Of a stretch of 64,000 nt of DNA, positions 61,941 to 64,000 are shown piece by piece. Both the position numbers and the translations under genes were made by a program. The notes under the pieces were generated by a model. The model did not search any database. It had not been told where the DNA came from and saw only the letters and a list, made by a program, of their open reading frames with translations. The DNA is from SCTM01 sp965279655 (GTDB lineage: Bacteria > Pseudomonadota > Alphaproteobacteria > Rhodospirillales > Rhodospirillaceae). The stretch lies in the NCBI GenBank assembly GCA_965279655.1, contig OZ257255.1:4278001-4342000 (forward strand), in the 5' to 3' direction. How positions within the stretch are numbered: the stretch's first letter is position 1; the number at the start of each line of letters is the position of its first letter.

Positions 61941-62909
61941 ATGTCGCTTGCCAATCTGAATCCAACACTCGCGCAGCTTTCGCGCCGTCAGTCCTTCGGC
62001 CTCGGCGGGGCTGCGCTGATGACCATCGGCGCGGGCGGCGTCGCCAACGCCGCGGATAAGCTCGTGTTCGATTTCAAAAAGCCGGAAGACAACCTTACCG
62101 CCTGGGTGAAGCTGAATGCGTCGCTTGAAAGCGGCGCGGAGACGGTGGGTTACTACTCCGGCCAGGTGATCGCCGCGACCGATCCCGAAAAGGCTAACGT
62201 GCCGCTGTTCGGCTACGAAGGTTTCGGCATGAGCCGCGTGACGAAACTCCCCGACGGCCGCTATCAGAATCTCCACCGCGAGATTTCCTACTACACGGAT
62301 CTCAAAACCGGCGCGATCCTCACCGAGTGGAAGAACCCGATGACCGGGGAGACCGTGAAGGTCTATCCCACCACCAACGATCCGGTGAACTCACACTACG
62401 CGCCGGTGTTCGAGCAGACGTTTGGCGAGGCCGGTAAGCAACAGACGGTGAAGTTCCCCTTCATCCTGCCGTGGGAAATATTCGATGACCGTGCCGTCGT
62501 CACCTTCGCCGTGCACACCCGTTGGCCATCGCCTTTCAAGAAGGACAAGTGGCCGCGCGAGTACATCGGCGAGTTCTACAAGACCTCGGAGATGTTCCAG
62601 ATCCACACGCGCATGTCCGACCTTGCGGACCCAACCAAGATGAAGGCTCCGTCCACCGGCGCCTGGTTCAAGGAAGCGCCGTTCATGCCCTGGATGCTGA
62701 TGGACAACGCACCCGGCCGCTTGCTCTACAACACCCGCACGTTTGGTCTCACCACCACCGCGCAGCTGCCGGCGAAAGTCCGGGAGTACACGGAGAAGAA
62801 CTATCCGCTCTACATGCGCGCGCCCGACACATTCGTCACGCCGAACATGACGACCTTCGAGACATGGGTGAACATCATGAAACCCGCCCCGAAAAAGGGT
62901 CAGGGCTAA
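61941..62909 (+). CDS. DUF1838-family exported protein
   Basis: The 322-residue protein carries a Tat-like signal (LSRRQSFGLGGAALMTIGAG, cleavage near ANAA). The mature part matches DUF1838 (GYEGFGMSRV, LHREISYYTDLKTGAILTEW, NDPVNSHYAPV). Function is unknown. GGGGAGAA precedes ATG 61941. It ends in a clear terminator. Confidence 0.86.
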   Translation: MSLANLNPTLAQLSRRQSFGLGGAALMTIGAGGVANAADKLVFDFKKPEDNLTAWVKLNASLESGAETVGYYSGQVIAATDPEKANVPLFGYEGFGMSRVTKLPDGRYQNLHREISYYTDLKTGAILTEWKNPMTGETVKVYPTTNDPVNSHYAPVFEQTFGEAGKQQTVKFPFILPWEIFDDRAVVTFAVHTRWPSPFKKDKWPREYIGEFYKTSEMFQIHTRMSDLADPTKMKAPSTGAWFKEAPFMPWMLMDNAPGRLLYNTRTFGLTTTAQLPAKVREYTEKNYPLYMRAPDTFVTPNMTTFETWVNIMKPAPKKGQG

Positions 62910-62915
62910 GAGACA

Positions 62916-62945
62916 AAAAAGGGCGCCGCGCGGCGCCCTTTTTAT
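62916..62945. terminator. Terminator between DUF1838 gene and the dehydrogenase gene
   Basis: AAAAGGGCGCCG pairs with CGGCGCCCTTTT around CG, with A-run and T-run on the two sides, so it can act for both convergent genes. Confidence 0.92.
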
Positions 62946-62963
62946 TTCTCCGCGAACCGGATC

Positions 62964-64000
62964 TTAGTATCCCCGCTGCGCGTCCACTACCGACAGCATC
63001 TTCTCGCCGGCGACATAGCGGCGCAGTTGTTCGCGTGTGACGGCCCACACGCGGTCGGCCCGTTGCTCCGAGTAGCTGGACGTGTGCGAGGTGATCAGGA
63101 TGTTCTTTGCCTTCCACAGCGGGTGACCCTTCGGCAAGGGCTCCGGCGTCGTCACGTCCAAAGCCGCGCCGCCCAGTTGACCGCTGTTCAAGGCTGCGAT
63201 CAGGTCGTCCTGCACCACGCTCTCGCCGCGACCGACGTTGATGAACAACGACCCGGGCTTCATCTTGTCGAACAGCGCCTTGTTGAATACGCCTTTGGTT
63301 TCCGGTGTCAGGGGCAGGGAGCCCACCACGATATCCGCTTCGGCCGCGAACTTGGCGAGATCGCCGCCCGTGCCGACCTTGCTGACGAAGTCTGGCCCGT
63401 TGGTGCCTGATCCACGCGTTGCAATCACGTTCATTCCCAGCGCGTGCGCGCGCCGCGCCACTTCCGTGCCGATCCCACCGAGGCCTGCCACGAACATGGT
63501 GCGCCCGCGAATCTCCCACATCTGGGAGAACTGCACCAAACGGCCGTTCCATTCCTCGCGCTCCGTGGCCTTCGCGAACGTGACGATCCCGCGCGTCAGG
63601 CCAAACATCATCGCAATGACATGCTCGGCCATCGTGCCGCCGTTCACGCGAGCCATGTTGGTGAGCAGGATTTTCCCGCTGGTCAGCGCCGGCAACCCCT
63701 GGCACGCCTCCACGCCCGCATTGGCGCCATGGATCCATCGCGCTTTCTTCGCCGCGTTCACGACCGTCGGATTGCAGCCGATGTTCATCACCGCATCGAC
63801 GTCGCCGATGATCGGGATCGCTCCTTCCGCGTTCGCCGCCGGAATCAGCTTCACGCCCGGGGCGACCTCTTGCATCCATTTCAGCCGCTCAGGCGAGTCG
63901 ACGACCACGACCACGGTCTTTGGCTTCTTCCAGCCCGCGTGCTCCCGCACGGGCTTGGCGTCTTCCTTCAATCCGAGTTCGGCGATGACGTCGGCGACGG
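62964..64000 (-). CDS. D-2-hydroxyacid dehydrogenase (5' end beyond the window)
   Basis: The visible 345 codons include the NAD-binding motif FVAGLGGIGTEVARRA, Arg in NVGRGESVVQDD, Glu in DVTTPEPLPKGHP and the catalytic His in TSHTSSYSE, all typical of the D-isomer-specific 2-hydroxyacid dehydrogenases. The frame is open to position 64000 (VADVIAELGLKEDAKP upstream), and the TTG at 63971 is not a convincing start, so the 5' end is beyond the window. The substrate (glyoxylate, phosphoglycerate or other) is undetermined. Confidence 0.88.
   Translation of the reverse strand, partial: VADVIAELGLKEDAKPVREHAGWKKPKTVVVVVDSPERLKWMQEVAPGVKLIPAANAEGAIPIIGDVDAVMNIGCNPTVVNAAKKARWIHGANAGVEACQGLPALTSGKILLTNMARVNGGTMAEHVIAMMFGLTRGIVTFAKATEREEWNGRLVQFSQMWEIRGRTMFVAGLGGIGTEVARRAHALGMNVIATRGSGTNGPDFVSKVGTGGDLAKFAAEADIVVGSLPLTPETKGVFNKALFDKMKPGSLFINVGRGESVVQDDLIAALNSGQLGGAALDVTTPEPLPKGHPLWKAKNILITSHTSSYSEQRADRVWAVTREQLRRYVAGEKMLSVVDAQRGY

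Overview
The window looks like chromosomal DNA of a GC-rich proteobacterium, most likely an alphaproteobacterium. The RpmH protein is 44 residues, has the alphaproteobacterial sequence type, and ends in KGRKRLSA. The rpmH-rnpA-yidD-yidC block has no dnaA beside it. A CheY-like protein with an FGPDRRRR tail, a YfbR-like HD protein and a coiled-coil lipoprotein also resemble alphaproteobacterial families. Order and genus cannot be fixed from the window. No phage, transposase, IS element or CRISPR array was found.

1-9,960 is mostly housekeeping. It holds yidC (cut by the window edge), yidD, rnpA and rpmH on the minus strand. A histidine kinase with a translationally coupled 26-residue membrane peptide follows on the plus strand. 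Next come an OmpR-type two-component pair behind a strongly structured leader, panB-panC, a coiled-coil lipoprotein and tRNA-Arg(ACG).

10,035-25,000 is the most distinctive region. It has two near-duplicate TonB-dependent receptors, three cupin proteins, a secreted tannase/feruloyl-esterase-like enzyme, a CHRD protein, an unrecognised exported protein, a DUF1592-family lipoprotein with a CxxCH motif, a Tat-dependent DUF1552 protein and a PF03640 repeat protein. From 13,663 to 24,939 all genes are co-directional, with gaps of 8-21 bp or an overlap apart from one 121-bp gap. A strong terminator closes the run. I infer a cell-envelope system for capturing and processing an external, probably aromatic ester, substrate. 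An IclR-type regulator and an FAD oxidoreductase face it from the other side of the terminator.

25,000-33,490 holds that regulator and oxidoreductase, an ABC exporter with a GST-like protein, a ferredoxin-reductase-like flavoprotein, a CheY-like receiver with Glu in place of the phosphoacceptor Asp, a YfbR-like HD protein, and small membrane proteins (DUF423, DUF1761).

33,490-40,412 is a tight minus-strand run: an ICL/PEP-mutase-type lyase, an isochorismatase-type hydrolase, two polysaccharide-deacetylase-fold hydrolases (one lacking the usual His-Gly motif), an SGNH hydrolase and three VOC paralogs, two of them with signal peptides. It resembles a catabolic module for a C-N or cyclic-amide substrate.

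40,580-49,061 runs on the plus strand: a methyltransferase, gcdH, a YciI-like protein, a GlcD-like flavoprotein, two VOC proteins, an unknown secreted protein, a histidine phosphatase and a membrane protein. 49,058-64,000 holds transporters (MFS and an NTP/NDP-antiporter-like protein) and a FemAB-like acyltransferase. It also holds a double alpha/beta hydrolase with a cupin, a flavin monooxygenase and an exported SDR, then an exported NmrA-like protein, enoyl-CoA hydratase, TfoX-N, DUF2332 and DUF1838 proteins, and a 2-hydroxyacid dehydrogenase running off the end. Several NAD(P)-fold enzymes here carry export signals.
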